A stretch of 64,000 nucleotides of DNA from Hymenobacter sp. BT559 (GCF_016427535.1 NZ_JAELXV010000001.1:434001-498000), one strand, 5' to 3'; numbered from the stretch's first letter, positions 1 through 9,314 are shown. Program-made: numbers and translations. The notes: generated by a model not told the origin, from the letters alone.

Positions 1-1866
1 CAACTGAAAATCAGCGAGCGCAGTGGCTACGAGTATTTCCCGGAGGACAAAAACTACCTCTACGAAATCGCGCAGTTTTACCCCCGCATGGCCGTGTACT
101 CCGATGCTAAGGGCTGGCAGAACAAGCAGTTCCTGGGCAACGGCGAGTTTACGCTGCCCTTCGGCGACTACCGCGTGAGCATTACTGCGCCCGCCGACCA
201 CGTGGTCGGTGCCACCGGTACCTTGCAGAATGCCTCGCAGGTGCTATCGGCTACTCAGGTGCGGCGCCTAGGTCAGGCCAAAGGCGCCAAGAAGCCGGTG
301 CTCATCGTGAGCCAGGAAGAAGCTACCAAGAACGAGAGCAGCCGCGCCACCGGCACCAAAACCTGGACCTACGCTGCCAAAAACGTGCGTGACTTTGCCT
401 GGTGCTCGTCGCGCAAGTTCATTTGGGATGCCATGGAAATCACGCAGAGCGGCAAGCCCGTGCTGTGCATGAGCTACTACCCCAAGGAAGGTAACCCGCT
501 TTGGGGCAAGTATTCGACTGAGGTAGTAGCCCATACCATCAAGACGTATTCGAAGTTCACTATCCCCTATGAGTACCCGGTGGCCATTTCGGTGCACGGG
601 CCGGTAGGTGGCATGGAGTACCCGATGATTTGCTTCAACGGCGGCCGCCCCGAGAAGGACGGTACCTACTCGGCCGACCGGAAATACGGGATGATTTCGG
701 TGATTATCCACGAAGTAGGCCACAACTTCTTCCCGATGATTGTGAACTCGGACGAGCGCCAGTGGACCTGGATGGACGAGGGCCTCAACACCTTCTGCCA
801 GTACCTTACCGAGCAGGAGTGGGAGCGCAACTACCCCAGCCGCCGCGGCGAGCCGCGCAACATGGTGGACTACATGCGCACCGATAAGAGCCTGCAAACC
901 CCGATTATGACCAACTCGGAGTCGGTGCTGCAGTTTGGCAACAACGCCTACGGCAAGCCCGCCACAGCCCTCAATATTCTGCGCGAGACGGTGATGGGCC
1001 GCGAGCTGTTCGACCACGCCTTCAAAACCTACGCTACCCGCTGGGCCTACAAGCACCCCGAGCCCGCCGACTTCTTCCGCACTATGGAAGACGCCTCGGC
1101 CGTGGACCTCGACTGGTTCTGGCGCGGCTGGTTCTACACCACCGACCGCGTAGATATTTCGCTGGATGCTGTGAAGGCTTACAAGCCCAACACCAAAAAT
1201 CCTGGTCTAGAGAACGCCCGGCTGCAGAACGAGCGCCAGGGCCAAGTGCCCAGCATCTCGGCCCAGCGCAACGCTACCGACATCAAATCGACGGTGGTAG
1301 ATGAGAAGCCAGACCTCAAGGACTTCTACAACAGCTACGACCCGTTGGCCGTGACTGAGGCCGACAAGCAGCGCTACTTCCAGTACCTGAGCACCCTCAC
1401 GCCCCAGCAGCAGCAGCGCCTCAACGGCAACCTCAACTTCTATGAGCTGAGCCTGCGCAACGTGGGCGGCCTAGTGATGCCCGTGGTTATCCAGATGACC
1501 TACGACGACGGCTCGCAGGAGCTTTCGACCATCCCGGCCGAAATCTGGCGCAAAAACAACGAGCAGGTAAGCAAAATCATCATCACGCCCAAGAATGTGG
1601 TGTCGTTTGTGATTGACCCCTACCAGCAAACCGCCGATACGGACTTGAGCAACAACTCGTTCCCGCGCCAAGCGGCGCCCACGCGCTTCGAGCTGTTCCA
1701 GGCTGGGCAGGCCGGCAATAATGCCCGCCAGCCGCAGAACCCCATGCAAGCCGCTGGGGCTACTACCGCCGCGCCCGCGCCAGCTACCCCGCTCGAGCGC
1801 CGCGAAAACAAGCCTAACCCCGACGGGCGGCAGGCCCGCCCCGCCAGCACCAACGGCAGCCGGTAG
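1..1866 (+). CDS. M1 family metallopeptidase, 3' part (5' end outside window)
   Basis: The reading frame is open from base 1, so the gene starts upstream of the window; 621 residues are visible. The gluzincin zinc site is complete: HEVGH at visible residues 237-241 and the third ligand in WMDEGLN about 20 residues later. A GGMEYPM segment before it matches the position of the GAMEN exopeptidase motif. M1 enzymes remove N-terminal amino acids from peptides. Bacteroidota members are usually exported, but the signal peptide cannot be seen here. The last 55 or so residues are rich in Ala, Pro, Gln and Asn and look disordered. A hairpin terminator follows 25 bases after the stop. A second M1 gene lies at 56.6-58.5 kb with the same active-site layout, so the two are distant paralogs. 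Confidence 0.9.
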   Translation, partial: QLKISERSGYEYFPEDKNYLYEIAQFYPRMAVYSDAKGWQNKQFLGNGEFTLPFGDYRVSITAPADHVVGATGTLQNASQVLSATQVRRLGQAKGAKKPVLIVSQEEATKNESSRATGTKTWTYAAKNVRDFAWCSSRKFIWDAMEITQSGKPVLCMSYYPKEGNPLWGKYSTEVVAHTIKTYSKFTIPYEYPVAISVHGPVGGMEYPMICFNGGRPEKDGTYSADRKYGMISVIIHEVGHNFFPMIVNSDERQWTWMDEGLNTFCQYLTEQEWERNYPSRRGEPRNMVDYMRTDKSLQTPIMTNSESVLQFGNNAYGKPATALNILRETVMGRELFDHAFKTYATRWAYKHPEPADFFRTMEDASAVDLDWFWRGWFYTTDRVDISLDAVKAYKPNTKNPGLENARLQNERQGQVPSISAQRNATDIKSTVVDEKPDLKDFYNSYDPLAVTEADKQRYFQYLSTLTPQQQQRLNGNLNFYELSLRNVGGLVMPVVIQMTYDDGSQELSTIPAEIWRKNNEQVSKIIITPKNVVSFVIDPYQQTADTDLSNNSFPRQAAPTRFELFQAGQAGNNARQPQNPMQAAGATTAAPAPATPLERRENKPNPDGRQARPASTNGSR

Positions 1867-1887
1867 GAGAGAGGCTATTGAGTAATA

Positions 1888-1922
1888 AAAGCGCCAGTCG
1901 AAGTTCGGCTGGCGCTTTTTTA
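1888..1922 (+). terminator. Rho-independent terminator after the M1 peptidase
   Basis: Arms GCGCCAG and CTGGCGC (1891-1897 and 1909-1915) are followed by a run of six T. It lies 22 bases past the stop of the upstream gene. Confidence 0.8.
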
Positions 1923-2123
1923 TTGGCTTATAGTGGCGCTGCCTAGCGTAGTAAACCTCACCCCTGGGGCCGCGTCTTGTCAGCACGACCGGGGGGCCTC
2001 AAGGTATAGGTATTCTATGTAGTTGTAGTGCGCTGTGCTATAGAAGGCTCTCGAGCTGAAATAATGATACCTAGGAGCCCAAGCATAGGCCAGACTGATA
2101 AGCGTGTATCATGCTTTCTGTAG

Positions 2124-2131
2124 TAGCTTTG
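2124..2131 (+). promoter_or_regulatory. Putative -7 promoter element TAGCTTTG
   Basis: Exact match to the Bacteroidota TAnnTTTG -7 consensus, 69 bases before the MpaB-type oxygenase start. The surrounding 276-base gap (1924-2199) is more AT-rich than the genes and shows nothing else recognisable. No clear -33 element was seen. Confidence 0.5.
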
Positions 2132-2199
2132 TAGTGCAAAGTTCTTTTAATATGTGCCTGTGTCTGGCACTTTCCTAGGGTGGCATCGCTTTTAACTAC

Positions 2200-2994
2200 A
2201 TGGAGTATTTCGTAAAGCCCGATTCGGTAGTGCGTCGCATTTGGGGCAAGGCCGATACGGTGCTGTTCATCTTCGCCGGGTCGGCGGCTGAGTTTGCGCT
2301 GAACAAGGCCGTAGACTGGCTTTACTTCACGGGCAAGCTGCCAGCTGACCCCTTAGGTCGCCTGTTCTCGACGGTGGAATATGCGCGGCGCATCATCTTC
2401 GCCAAGCGGGCAACGGCCGAGCAAGCCATCGATACCATCGCGGGCATCCACGCAGCGGTGGAGCAGAAGCGCGGCATGCGCATCCCCGACTGGGCCTACC
2501 GCGACGTGCTATTTATGCTCACGGCCTATTCCATTCGCGTGTTTGAGGCCATAGAACGGCCCTTAACGGCCGCCGAAAAGGAGGAAATCGTGGACGTGTT
2601 TTATCGCCTCGGGCACCGCATGGGCGTTCCAGAGGTGCCCAGTACCTACGCCGAGTGGCAGCAGGCCCGCCAGGCGCACCTCGACAATGACCTGGTGGTG
2701 AGCGATTACACTACTGACCTCTACCGCCAGTACCGGCGCCACCTAGGGGCCTTTCGCTACGAGCTGGTGCTGCAAGCGCAGCGCTTCGTGACCCCGCCCC
2801 GCGTGCGCGAGCTGCTGCGGCTAGGGCGTTGGTCGTGGATGCCGCTGGTGCTGCCCCTGTACCGGCCCACGCAGCACATGGCCCTAGGGAGGTGGGCGCG
2901 CGCTTCGCTGATGCCGGCCAGCTACCGGGCGCAGATACTGGCCCTAGACCGGGCGCCCGAGCTAGTGCGCCCGCCGGTGCTGCAAGCGCACTAA
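2200..2994 (+). CDS. Oxygenase MpaB family protein (DUF2236)
   Basis: A 264-residue protein that fits the DUF2236 / MpaB / rubber-oxygenase (Lcp) catalytic-domain family. These are all-helical, b-type haem proteins. Early in the sequence are the conserved SVVRRIWG and a hydrophobic FIFAGSAAEFAL stretch. A helical core with DWAYRDVLFMLTAYS follows, then a DLYRQYRRHLG region. No signal peptide is visible. Lcp and MpaB cleave isoprenoid chains oxidatively, but most bacterial members have no known substrate, so only the fold-level call is safe. The gene stands alone, with its own promoter-like element 69 bases upstream and no closely spaced partner. The ATG at 2200 is the first in frame. Confidence 0.75.
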   Translation: MEYFVKPDSVVRRIWGKADTVLFIFAGSAAEFALNKAVDWLYFTGKLPADPLGRLFSTVEYARRIIFAKRATAEQAIDTIAGIHAAVEQKRGMRIPDWAYRDVLFMLTAYSIRVFEAIERPLTAAEKEEIVDVFYRLGHRMGVPEVPSTYAEWQQARQAHLDNDLVVSDYTTDLYRQYRRHLGAFRYELVLQAQRFVTPPRVRELLRLGRWSWMPLVLPLYRPTQHMALGRWARASLMPASYRAQILALDRAPELVRPPVLQAH

Positions 2995-3151
2995 ACCTCT
3001 GCGCAGCACTACAAAATCTCGGCTTACAGTGGACCGTGCGGGGTGTGGTAGTACGGGCGCGCAGCGCGACCTTTACTTAGTCATTGGGCTAGCCCCAGCC
3101 TAGGGGCTTCGAACTGCAAGTAGCAGCCGTCGCCCCGCGTGAACGTAGGTG

Positions 3152-4342
3152 ATGAATTTTGTACGCCTCCTGGCCCTAGCAGCGCTTCTAGTGGCTTCGC
3201 TTGTTGCTCAGGGTCAAGCTCCGGCACCCACCGAAGACTTTGGCGACTTGGTGCACAAGGTGTTTCCGCGCAGGCGCCCTAGGCCGGCTAGCGACTCGGC
3301 CAAGGCGCATAAGCCGCGCTCGCTGGTAGTGCTACCGGCCGTGGCATATACCCTGGAGGCGCGGCTGCTGGCGTCGGTGACGGCGAGCGTGGCTTTTCAG
3401 CAGCCCGATGCTAACCTATCGGCCATCTCTACGACGCTTACCTACACGCAGAACCGCCAGCTTATTCTGGCCGTGAATGGCCCGCTCTGGACGGCCCACA
3501 ACCGTAGCCTGTGGCTGGCCGACTACCGCCTGCTGCACTATCCGCAGCGTACGTACGGCCTTGGCAGCAATGCCCACGAAGACGACTACATCGCCATGGA
3601 CTACAACCTGCTGCGGGTGCACCAGAGCTACTACCGGCGGCTGGGGGCCACGGGACCGCTGTACGTAGGGGTGGGGTACTTTCTAGATACGCGCTGGAAC
3701 ATTCAGAGCCTTAACCAGGATGGGCAGACGCTGACGCGAATTTCGGGCTATGACATTGGGGTGGCAGGGCGCTCGACTTCGTCGGGGCTGGTGGCGTCGG
3801 TGCTACGCGATAGCCGCGCCAATGCCCAGCGCCCGGCCGCGGGCGAGAACTACCTGTTTCTGGCGCTGCGCACCAACTTGCGGGCCCTAGGGTCGGATGC
3901 CAACTACCGCTTTGTGCAGGGCGATACGCGGCGCTATTTTCGACTAGGGCCGGCTGGCAATGTGCTGGCCTTCTGGCTATACGGCGACTTTGCCCTGGGC
4001 CAGGCGGCGCCCTACCTCGACCTGCCCGCCACCGGCTGGGACACCTACAGCGTGACCGGGCGCGGCTACATTCAGGGGCGCTTTCGGGGTACGAGCCTGG
4101 TGTATGGCGAAACGGAATACCGCTTCAACCTCACGCGCTCGCGGGTACTGGGCGGGGTGGTGTTCGTGAATGGGCAGTCGGCCCGCAACCCCAGCACCGG
4201 CTACGGGCGCGTGGCCCCAGCGGGCGGCACCGGCATCCGGCTGTGTTTGAGTAAAAAGGTGGGCACCTACTTGGCCGTGGACTATGCCTGGGGGCTTGAG
4301 GGTTCCAATGGCGTTTTCTTCAACCTAGGCGAGGTATTTTAG
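3152..4342 (+). CDS. Omp85/BamA-superfamily outer-membrane barrel protein
   Basis: A 396-residue exported protein: hydrophobic signal peptide (residues 1-22) ending at an Ala-Gln-Gly-Gln region, then a basic linker (RRRPRP), then alternating beta-strand sequence to a C-terminal aromatic residue (GEVF), as expected for an outer-membrane barrel. The segment GRGYIQGRFRGTSLVYGETE resembles the conserved surface-antigen (D15) barrel segment of Omp85 proteins. No POTRA domains are present, so this is a short barrel-only form rather than BamA itself. Similar Bacteroidota proteins are annotated as BamA/TamA-family. Function is unknown. A GTG lies one codon upstream of the ATG chosen here. Confidence 0.65.
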   Translation: MNFVRLLALAALLVASLVAQGQAPAPTEDFGDLVHKVFPRRRPRPASDSAKAHKPRSLVVLPAVAYTLEARLLASVTASVAFQQPDANLSAISTTLTYTQNRQLILAVNGPLWTAHNRSLWLADYRLLHYPQRTYGLGSNAHEDDYIAMDYNLLRVHQSYYRRLGATGPLYVGVGYFLDTRWNIQSLNQDGQTLTRISGYDIGVAGRSTSSGLVASVLRDSRANAQRPAAGENYLFLALRTNLRALGSDANYRFVQGDTRRYFRLGPAGNVLAFWLYGDFALGQAAPYLDLPATGWDTYSVTGRGYIQGRFRGTSLVYGETEYRFNLTRSRVLGGVVFVNGQSARNPSTGYGRVAPAGGTGIRLCLSKKVGTYLAVDYAWGLEGSNGVFFNLGEVF

Positions 4343-4518
4343 AAAGCGACGCGTACACGCCTGTCTGTAAATAGGGAAGGGGAGTGGGTGCGGGCTGTTA
4401 AGAGCCACTATAAGTGGCCGCTATATAGCAGATTTTGTGCAAGAAATACTTGGGTAAAGATAAACGGCAGATGGCGCTTTTGCGTACCTAGAAACAGCTT
4501 CACCACGCGCTATTTCTG

Positions 4519-5172
4519 ATGTCTTATCCCAACGACCAAACCCCCGACGCGGCCGGCACGCCGCCGTCGACTGGCCCCTCGCGCCGCTCTTTCCTCAAGC
4601 AGAGCGGCGGCATTCTGAGCTTTGCCCTGGTGCCGCCCATCGCCGGTCAGGCCGAAGCCATTGCCGACAAAATGGCCCCGGCCAGCCCCATTCTTTCGGG
4701 CCAAACCAACGTTAGCCTCCGTATCAACGGCCAAGCCAAAAACCTGCGGCTTGAGCCCCGCACCACGCTGCTCGACGCCCTGCGCGAATACCTGGACCTG
4801 ACGGGCACCAAGAAAGGCTGCGACCACGGCCAGTGCGGCGCCTGCACGGTGCTCGTGGATGGCCGCCGGGTCAACAGCTGCCTCACGCTGGCCGTGATGA
4901 GCCAGGGCAAGGAAATCACAACCATTGAGGGCCTAGCCAAGGGCGACGACCTGCACCCCATGCAGGAAGCGTTCTTGAAGCACGATGGCTTCCAGTGCGG
5001 CTACTGCACGCCGGGTCAAATCATGTCGGGCGTAGCCTGCGTGAAGGAGGGTCACGCCACTTCCGACGACCAGTGCCGCGAGTGGATGAGCGGCAACATC
5101 TGCCGTTGCGGCGCTTATCCCAACATTCTGGCCGCCGTGCGCGAAGTGGCTGGCCAACAAGCAAAAGGCTAA
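4519..5172 (+). CDS. paoA: Aldehyde/xanthine oxidoreductase-type [2Fe-2S] subunit (PaoA/YagT-like)
   Basis: A 217-residue iron-sulfur subunit of a molybdenum hydroxylase. A twin-arginine signal (RRSFLKQ, residues 22-28) predicts export of the folded complex. The plant-type ferredoxin cluster is formed by C101, C106, C109 and C121 ([12 protein letters not shown]). The second [2Fe-2S] cluster uses C160, C163, C195 and C197 (QCGYC and NICRCG). All eight ligands are present. It is the first gene of a three-gene operon: the FAD subunit starts 6 bases after its stop. By homology to E. coli PaoABC the complex oxidises aromatic or other aldehydes to acids in the periplasm; the real substrate is not visible. 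The symbol follows E. coli. Confidence 0.9.
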   Translation: MSYPNDQTPDAAGTPPSTGPSRRSFLKQSGGILSFALVPPIAGQAEAIADKMAPASPILSGQTNVSLRINGQAKNLRLEPRTTLLDALREYLDLTGTKKGCDHGQCGACTVLVDGRRVNSCLTLAVMSQGKEITTIEGLAKGDDLHPMQEAFLKHDGFQCGYCTPGQIMSGVACVKEGHATSDDQCREWMSGNICRCGAYPNILAAVREVAGQQAKG

Positions 5173-5178
5173 CCCACT

Positions 5179-6159
5179 ATGAACAACTTCGCCTATACTC
5201 AGGCCGCTTCTACTAAAGAAGCTGCCACCGTCACGCAGAGCGACAAGCACGCGGCTTTTATCAGCGGCGGCACCTCGCTCATCGACTTGATGAAGTCTAA
5301 CATCGAGCAGCATTCCCTGCTGGTCGACCTGAATAAACTTTCGCTCCTAGGTGTCGAAAACTCGGCCACGGGCCTGCGCATCGGCGCGCTTGAGCGCATG
5401 AGCGACGTGGGCGAACACCCGCTGGTGGTGCAAAACTACCCGGTCATTTCGCAGTCGCTGCTGGCCTCAGCCTCGCCGCAGCTGCGCAACATGGCCAGCA
5501 TGGGCGGCAACCTGTTGCAGCGCACGCGCTGCGGTTACTTCCGCGATGTGGCCTTTCCGTGCAACAAGCGCGTGCCCGGCTCGGGCTGCCCCGCCCAAGA
5601 CGGCGATAACCGCACGCTGGCTATCCTAGGGGGTAGTACGAGCTGCATTGCTACCCACGCCTCCGACTTGTGCGTGGCGCTAGTAGCCCTCGAAGCCAAG
5701 CTGACCCTCGAAAACGCCAAGGGCGCCACACGCATCGTGCCGCTGGCCGACTTTTATAAGCTGCCGGGCAAGACGCCGCACATCGAAAACCAACTGCAGC
5801 CCGGCGAGCTCATCACGGCCATTACTATTCCGGCCGCTGCGCACGCCCGCAAGTCGCACTACCTCAAGGTGCGCGACCGCGCCAGCTACGCCTACGCGCT
5901 GGTGAGCGCGGCCGTGGGGCTCGATGTGCAGGGCGGCACCATTCGCTCGGCGCGGGTGGCCCTAGGTGGCGTGGGCACCGTGCCTTGGCGGGTGCCCGCC
6001 GTGGAAAAAGCCTTGGTAGGTAAGCCCGCTACGGAAGACACTTTCCGCGCCGCCGCGGCCCTGGCCGTGCGCGACGCCTCGCCCCGCGAGCACAATAAAT
6101 TCAAAATCGAGCTGGCCCAGCGCACCATCGTGCGGGCGCTGCTAGAAGTCGCCGCTTAA
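5179..6159 (+). CDS. paoB: FAD-binding subunit of the molybdenum oxidoreductase (PaoB/YagS-like)
   Basis: A 326-residue subunit of the CO-dehydrogenase/xanthine-dehydrogenase FAD family. The N-terminal half has the FAD pyrophosphate-binding ISGGTSLIDLM motif and a second flavin segment, RNMASMGGNLLQRTRC. The Cys residues in TRCGYF, FPCNK, SGCPA and TSCIA match the four ligands of the extra [4Fe-4S] cluster that distinguishes PaoB from ordinary xanthine-dehydrogenase medium subunits. The C-terminal CO_deh_flav_C domain follows. The subunit passes electrons from the [2Fe-2S] protein to an acceptor. It lies 6 bases after paoA and 14 bases before paoC, so co-transcription is likely. It has no signal of its own; PaoB is thought to travel with PaoA. 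Confidence 0.88.
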   Translation: MNNFAYTQAASTKEAATVTQSDKHAAFISGGTSLIDLMKSNIEQHSLLVDLNKLSLLGVENSATGLRIGALERMSDVGEHPLVVQNYPVISQSLLASASPQLRNMASMGGNLLQRTRCGYFRDVAFPCNKRVPGSGCPAQDGDNRTLAILGGSTSCIATHASDLCVALVALEAKLTLENAKGATRIVPLADFYKLPGKTPHIENQLQPGELITAITIPAAAHARKSHYLKVRDRASYAYALVSAAVGLDVQGGTIRSARVALGGVGTVPWRVPAVEKALVGKPATEDTFRAAAALAVRDASPREHNKFKIELAQRTIVRALLEVAA

Positions 6160-6173
6160 GCCAGTTATCAACT

Positions 6174-8504
6174 ATGTCATCCGAACCCCAATTTTTTGAC
6201 CAGCCGGGCGGCTTCGTCGGTAAGCCCCTCGTGCGCGTCGAGGGCCGCGAAAAAGTAACCGGCAAGGCCAAGTACTCAGCCGAGTTTCCGTTGCCCGGCC
6301 TCACCTACGGCGTGCTGGCCACCAGCCCCATTGCCAAGGGCAAAATCCAGAGCATCGACACCACGGCCGCTGCTAAAGAGCTGGGTGTTATTGCGGTGCT
6401 CACGCACCAAAACCTGCCCAAGCTCGCCAAAACGCCCGATTCGCCCGAAGGCAAGAAAGCCACGAGCGCCCCGATGGGCTTCATGCCCCTCACCTCCGAC
6501 GAGATATTTTACGCGGGGCAGCCTGTGGCCCTGGTAGTAGCCGATACGCTCGACCACGCCATCTACGCCGCCACGCTGGTAAAAGTGAACTACGCGCCCG
6601 AGTCGCCCATTGCCAACTTCCACGACGCGCGCGCCAAGCTCTTCAACCCGGCGCAGGTGCAGGATGGCAAGGTGGATGGCCACAAGCGGCGTGGCGATGC
6701 CAAAACGGCCTTCGCCAGCGCGCCCATTCAGCTCACGGCCACCTACACGCACCCCATCTACCACCACAACCCCATGGAGCCCGGCTCAACCACGGCCCAC
6801 TGGGAAGCACCCGACCGCCTCACCGTCTACGAATCGACGCAGGGTGTGACGCGTACGCAGACTACCCTGGTGGCCATGACCGGCCTGCCCCGCGAGCAGG
6901 TGCGCGTCATTACGAAGTACCTAGGCGGCGGCTTCGGCTGTAAGGGCTCGTGCTGGCCGCACACCGTGCTTACGGTGCAGGCCGCCAAAGCCGTAGGCCG
7001 GCCGGTGCAGCTAATGCTGACGCGTAAGCAGCAGTTTACCAGCATGGGCCACCGCGAAGACCAAAGCCAGACCCTCCAGCTCGGGGCTACGGCTGACGGC
7101 AAGCTGACGTCGCTCATTCATACCAAGCAGTCTACGACTTCGCCCTGGGACGAGTACGCCGAGTCGAACTCTAAGATTATCAACCTGCTCTACGCCTGCC
7201 CCACTTTTGAGGCAAGCTACGAGATGGCGCGGGCCAATGTGATGACCTCGACCTTTATGCGCGCGCCCGGCGAAGCACCGGGCTCGTTTGCGCTGGAATG
7301 CTCGATGGACGACCTTGCCGCCCGCCTCGGCGTGGACCCCATCGAAATCCGGTTGCGCAACCACGCCGACCATGACTACAGCACCGGCCAGCCCTGGAGC
7401 AGCAAAAGCCTGAAGCAGTGCTACGCCCGCGGCGCCGAGCTGTTTGGCTGGAGCAAGCGCAACCCCAAGGCCGGCCAAACCCGCGACGGCCGCTATCTCG
7501 TGGGCATGGGTATGGCTACGGCCAGCTACCCCGTGCATAGCTCGCAGGGCACGGCCCGCGCTCGCCTCTACGCCGACGGCCACGCCGTGGTGCAGAGCGG
7601 CGCCACCGACCTAGGCACCGGCACCTACACCGTGATGACCCAGGTAGCCGCCGATTCGTTGGGCCTGCCCATCGAAAAAGTGCGCTTTGAGCTGGGTGAT
7701 ACTAACCTGCCCACCGCCCCCAATTCGGGTGGCTCCATTGCCGCGGGCACCGTGTCGTCGTCGGTGTTTATGGCGGCGCAGGATGTGTGGCAGCGCCTCA
7801 TCAAGATAGCCGTGGGCGATAAAAAGTCGCCGCTCTACAAGGCCAAGCCCGAAGATGTGACCGTCGAGAAAGGTCGCTTGTTCTTGAAGAAAGACCCCAA
7901 GAAAGGCGAAGGCTACGCCGACCTGATGAAGCGCGCCGACCTCACCGACATTGAAGGCATGGGCCGGGGCCGCTACGGCGCGGGCTACGAAACCGGGCAC
8001 GCTGCTAGCCCGGCCGGCCCTGGCAATAATACCGAATCGGCCGCCGAGCACTCCATGCACTCATTTGGCGCGCACTTCTGCGAGGTGCGGGTCGATATGG
8101 ACCTAGGTATTATTCGGGTAAGCAAGTGGGTGAGCGTGATGGGCGCGGGCCGCATCCTGAACGCCCAAACCGCCCGCAGCCAGATTATCGGCGGGGCCAT
8201 TTTCGGCATTGGCTCAGTGCTAATGGAAGCCACCGAGCGCGATGCTAAGTACTCGCGCTACACCAACGCTGACTTGGCCAACTACCACGTGCCTGTCAAC
8301 GCCGACATCCCTAATATGACGGTAGAGTTTGTAGAAGAGCACGACCCCTACATCAACGCGATGGGCGTGAAGGGCATCGGCGAAATCTCGATGGTAGGCG
8401 TGGCCGCCGCCGTGGCCAACGCCGTGTACCACGCCACCGGCAAGCGCCTGCGCGACCTGCCCCTCACGCCCGAAAAGGTCATGATGGCAGGCGTGGCGAG
8501 CTAG
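6174..8504 (+). CDS. paoC: Molybdopterin-binding catalytic subunit (PaoC/YagR-like)
   Basis: A 776-residue large subunit that binds the molybdenum cofactor (MCD form in this family). Recognisable segments are the N-terminal VEGREKVTGKAKYSAE aldehyde-oxidase hammerhead, GGGFGCKG and MRAPGEAPG cofactor-binding loops, a Gly/Thr-rich QSGATDLGTGTYT segment, and the C-terminal VKGIGE whose Glu (E737) is the catalytic base of the family. Length is normal. It is the last gene of paoABC. No PaoD/XdhC chaperone, which inserts sulfurated cofactor, is in the operon or elsewhere in this window. A 38-bp inverted repeat separates it from the MocA-like gene. Confidence 0.9.
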   Translation: MSSEPQFFDQPGGFVGKPLVRVEGREKVTGKAKYSAEFPLPGLTYGVLATSPIAKGKIQSIDTTAAAKELGVIAVLTHQNLPKLAKTPDSPEGKKATSAPMGFMPLTSDEIFYAGQPVALVVADTLDHAIYAATLVKVNYAPESPIANFHDARAKLFNPAQVQDGKVDGHKRRGDAKTAFASAPIQLTATYTHPIYHHNPMEPGSTTAHWEAPDRLTVYESTQGVTRTQTTLVAMTGLPREQVRVITKYLGGGFGCKGSCWPHTVLTVQAAKAVGRPVQLMLTRKQQFTSMGHREDQSQTLQLGATADGKLTSLIHTKQSTTSPWDEYAESNSKIINLLYACPTFEASYEMARANVMTSTFMRAPGEAPGSFALECSMDDLAARLGVDPIEIRLRNHADHDYSTGQPWSSKSLKQCYARGAELFGWSKRNPKAGQTRDGRYLVGMGMATASYPVHSSQGTARARLYADGHAVVQSGATDLGTGTYTVMTQVAADSLGLPIEKVRFELGDTNLPTAPNSGGSIAAGTVSSSVFMAAQDVWQRLIKIAVGDKKSPLYKAKPEDVTVEKGRLFLKKDPKKGEGYADLMKRADLTDIEGMGRGRYGAGYETGHAASPAGPGNNTESAAEHSMHSFGAHFCEVRVDMDLGIIRVSKWVSVMGAGRILNAQTARSQIIGGAIFGIGSVLMEATERDAKYSRYTNADLANYHVPVNADIPNMTVEFVEEHDPYINAMGVKGIGEISMVGVAAAVANAVYHATGKRLRDLPLTPEKVMMAGVAS

Positions 8505-8521
8505 GTCTCGCTGCCCATAAT

Positions 8522-8626
8522 ACCCCACCCCCGGCCCCTCCCCTCCGGGAGAGGGGAGCCTTTCGTTCTCTAATGTTAGAGTCGTCTAGCTCCCCTCTCC
8601 CGGAGGGGAGGGGCCGGGGGTGGGGT
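8522..8626. repeat. Perfect 38-bp inverted repeat, G/C-tract rich
   Basis: Arms 8522-8559 and 8589-8626 are exact reverse complements, made of C-rich and G-rich tracts with a CTCCGGGAGAGG-type core, around a 29-base loop. A TTTTT run follows the right arm, so it may also end paoABC transcription. It resembles the pyrimidine-rich intergenic hairpins dispersed in many bacterial genomes; no second copy is in this window. Confidence 0.9.
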
Positions 8627-8683
8627 TTTTACGTAAGAGCGTAGGCCAAATACTAGCTTCGTACTCATTCAACTAATTACCCC

Positions 8684-9286
8684 ATGCACCACGACCCCAC
8701 CGCCACCGTTGGCCTCCTGCTGCTCGCCGCTGGCTCTTCTTCGCGCCTCGCCCGCCCCAAGCAACTGTTGCCTTACCAGGGCCACACGCTGCTGCGCCAC
8801 GCTGCCGAGGTAGCCACCGCCTCGCCTTGCCGCCCGCTAGTGCTCGTGACCGGCGCTCTGCACGATGAGTTGCTGCCCGAAATCGACGGCCTGCCCTTCC
8901 ACGTGGTGCGCAACGATGCCTGGGCCGATGGTATGGGCGGCAGCATCGCCGCTGGCCTTGCCGAACTCGAAACCGCCGCCGAAGCCGCTAAAGTGGATGC
9001 CGTAGTCGTGATGCTCTGCGACCAGCCCCTGCTCACGCCCGAAGTGGTTGGCGAGCTGATTGTGCAGTTTCAGGCCACCGGGCAGCCCGTAGTGGCCTCG
9101 GCCTATGCCGGTACCCAGGGGGTGCCGGCGCTGTTTAGCCGCAAGATATTTCCGCAATTGCTGGGGCTGCGCGGGGCGGCTGGCGCACGGGAGCTATTGC
9201 AGCAATATGCCCACTTGCCTACGGTAGACTTCCCCGGTGGCGCTACCGATGTAGATACCGAAGCACAGTACGCCGCCCTAGGGTAG
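8684..9286 (+). CDS. mocA: Molybdenum cofactor cytidylyltransferase-like protein (MocA)
   Basis: A 200-residue MobA-like NTP transferase. The N-terminal nucleotide-binding motif LLAAGSSSRLARPKQLL (residues 11-28) and the metal-binding CDQPLL (about residue 110) are intact. MocA adds CMP to molybdopterin, making the MCD form used by xanthine-dehydrogenase-type enzymes, which fits its position 180 bases after paoC. The final 49 bases, including the stop, are duplicated at 11240-11288 with two silent differences; see the pseudogene entry. The stop overlaps a CCTAGG palindrome. The start is the first ATG after an imperfect promoter-like TAGCTTCG near 8654. Confidence 0.85.
   Translation: MHHDPTATVGLLLLAAGSSSRLARPKQLLPYQGHTLLRHAAEVATASPCRPLVLVTGALHDELLPEIDGLPFHVVRNDAWADGMGGSIAAGLAELETAAEAAKVDAVVVMLCDQPLLTPEVVGELIVQFQATGQPVVASAYAGTQGVPALFSRKIFPQLLGLRGAAGARELLQQYAHLPTVDFPGGATDVDTEAQYAALG
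9238..9286 (+). repeat. Direct repeat copy 1: functional mocA 3' end
   Basis: The last 16 codons and stop of mocA. The segment recurs at 11240-11288 in the same orientation with 47 of 49 bases identical. Both differences (GCT/GCC, GCA/GCG) are synonymous alanine codons. The interval holds one complete gene on the opposite strand. Confidence 0.93.
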
Positions 9287-9314
9287 CGTATCTGATGAAT
9301 GAGGTTATGATTCT

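Noticed and set aside
6276..7583. Long antisense frames within the paoC gene, and similar ones opposite amylase, dcp, DPP IV and others
   Set aside because: They mirror third-position G/C bias of the true genes and encode His/Gly/Ala/Val-rich sequence without domains.
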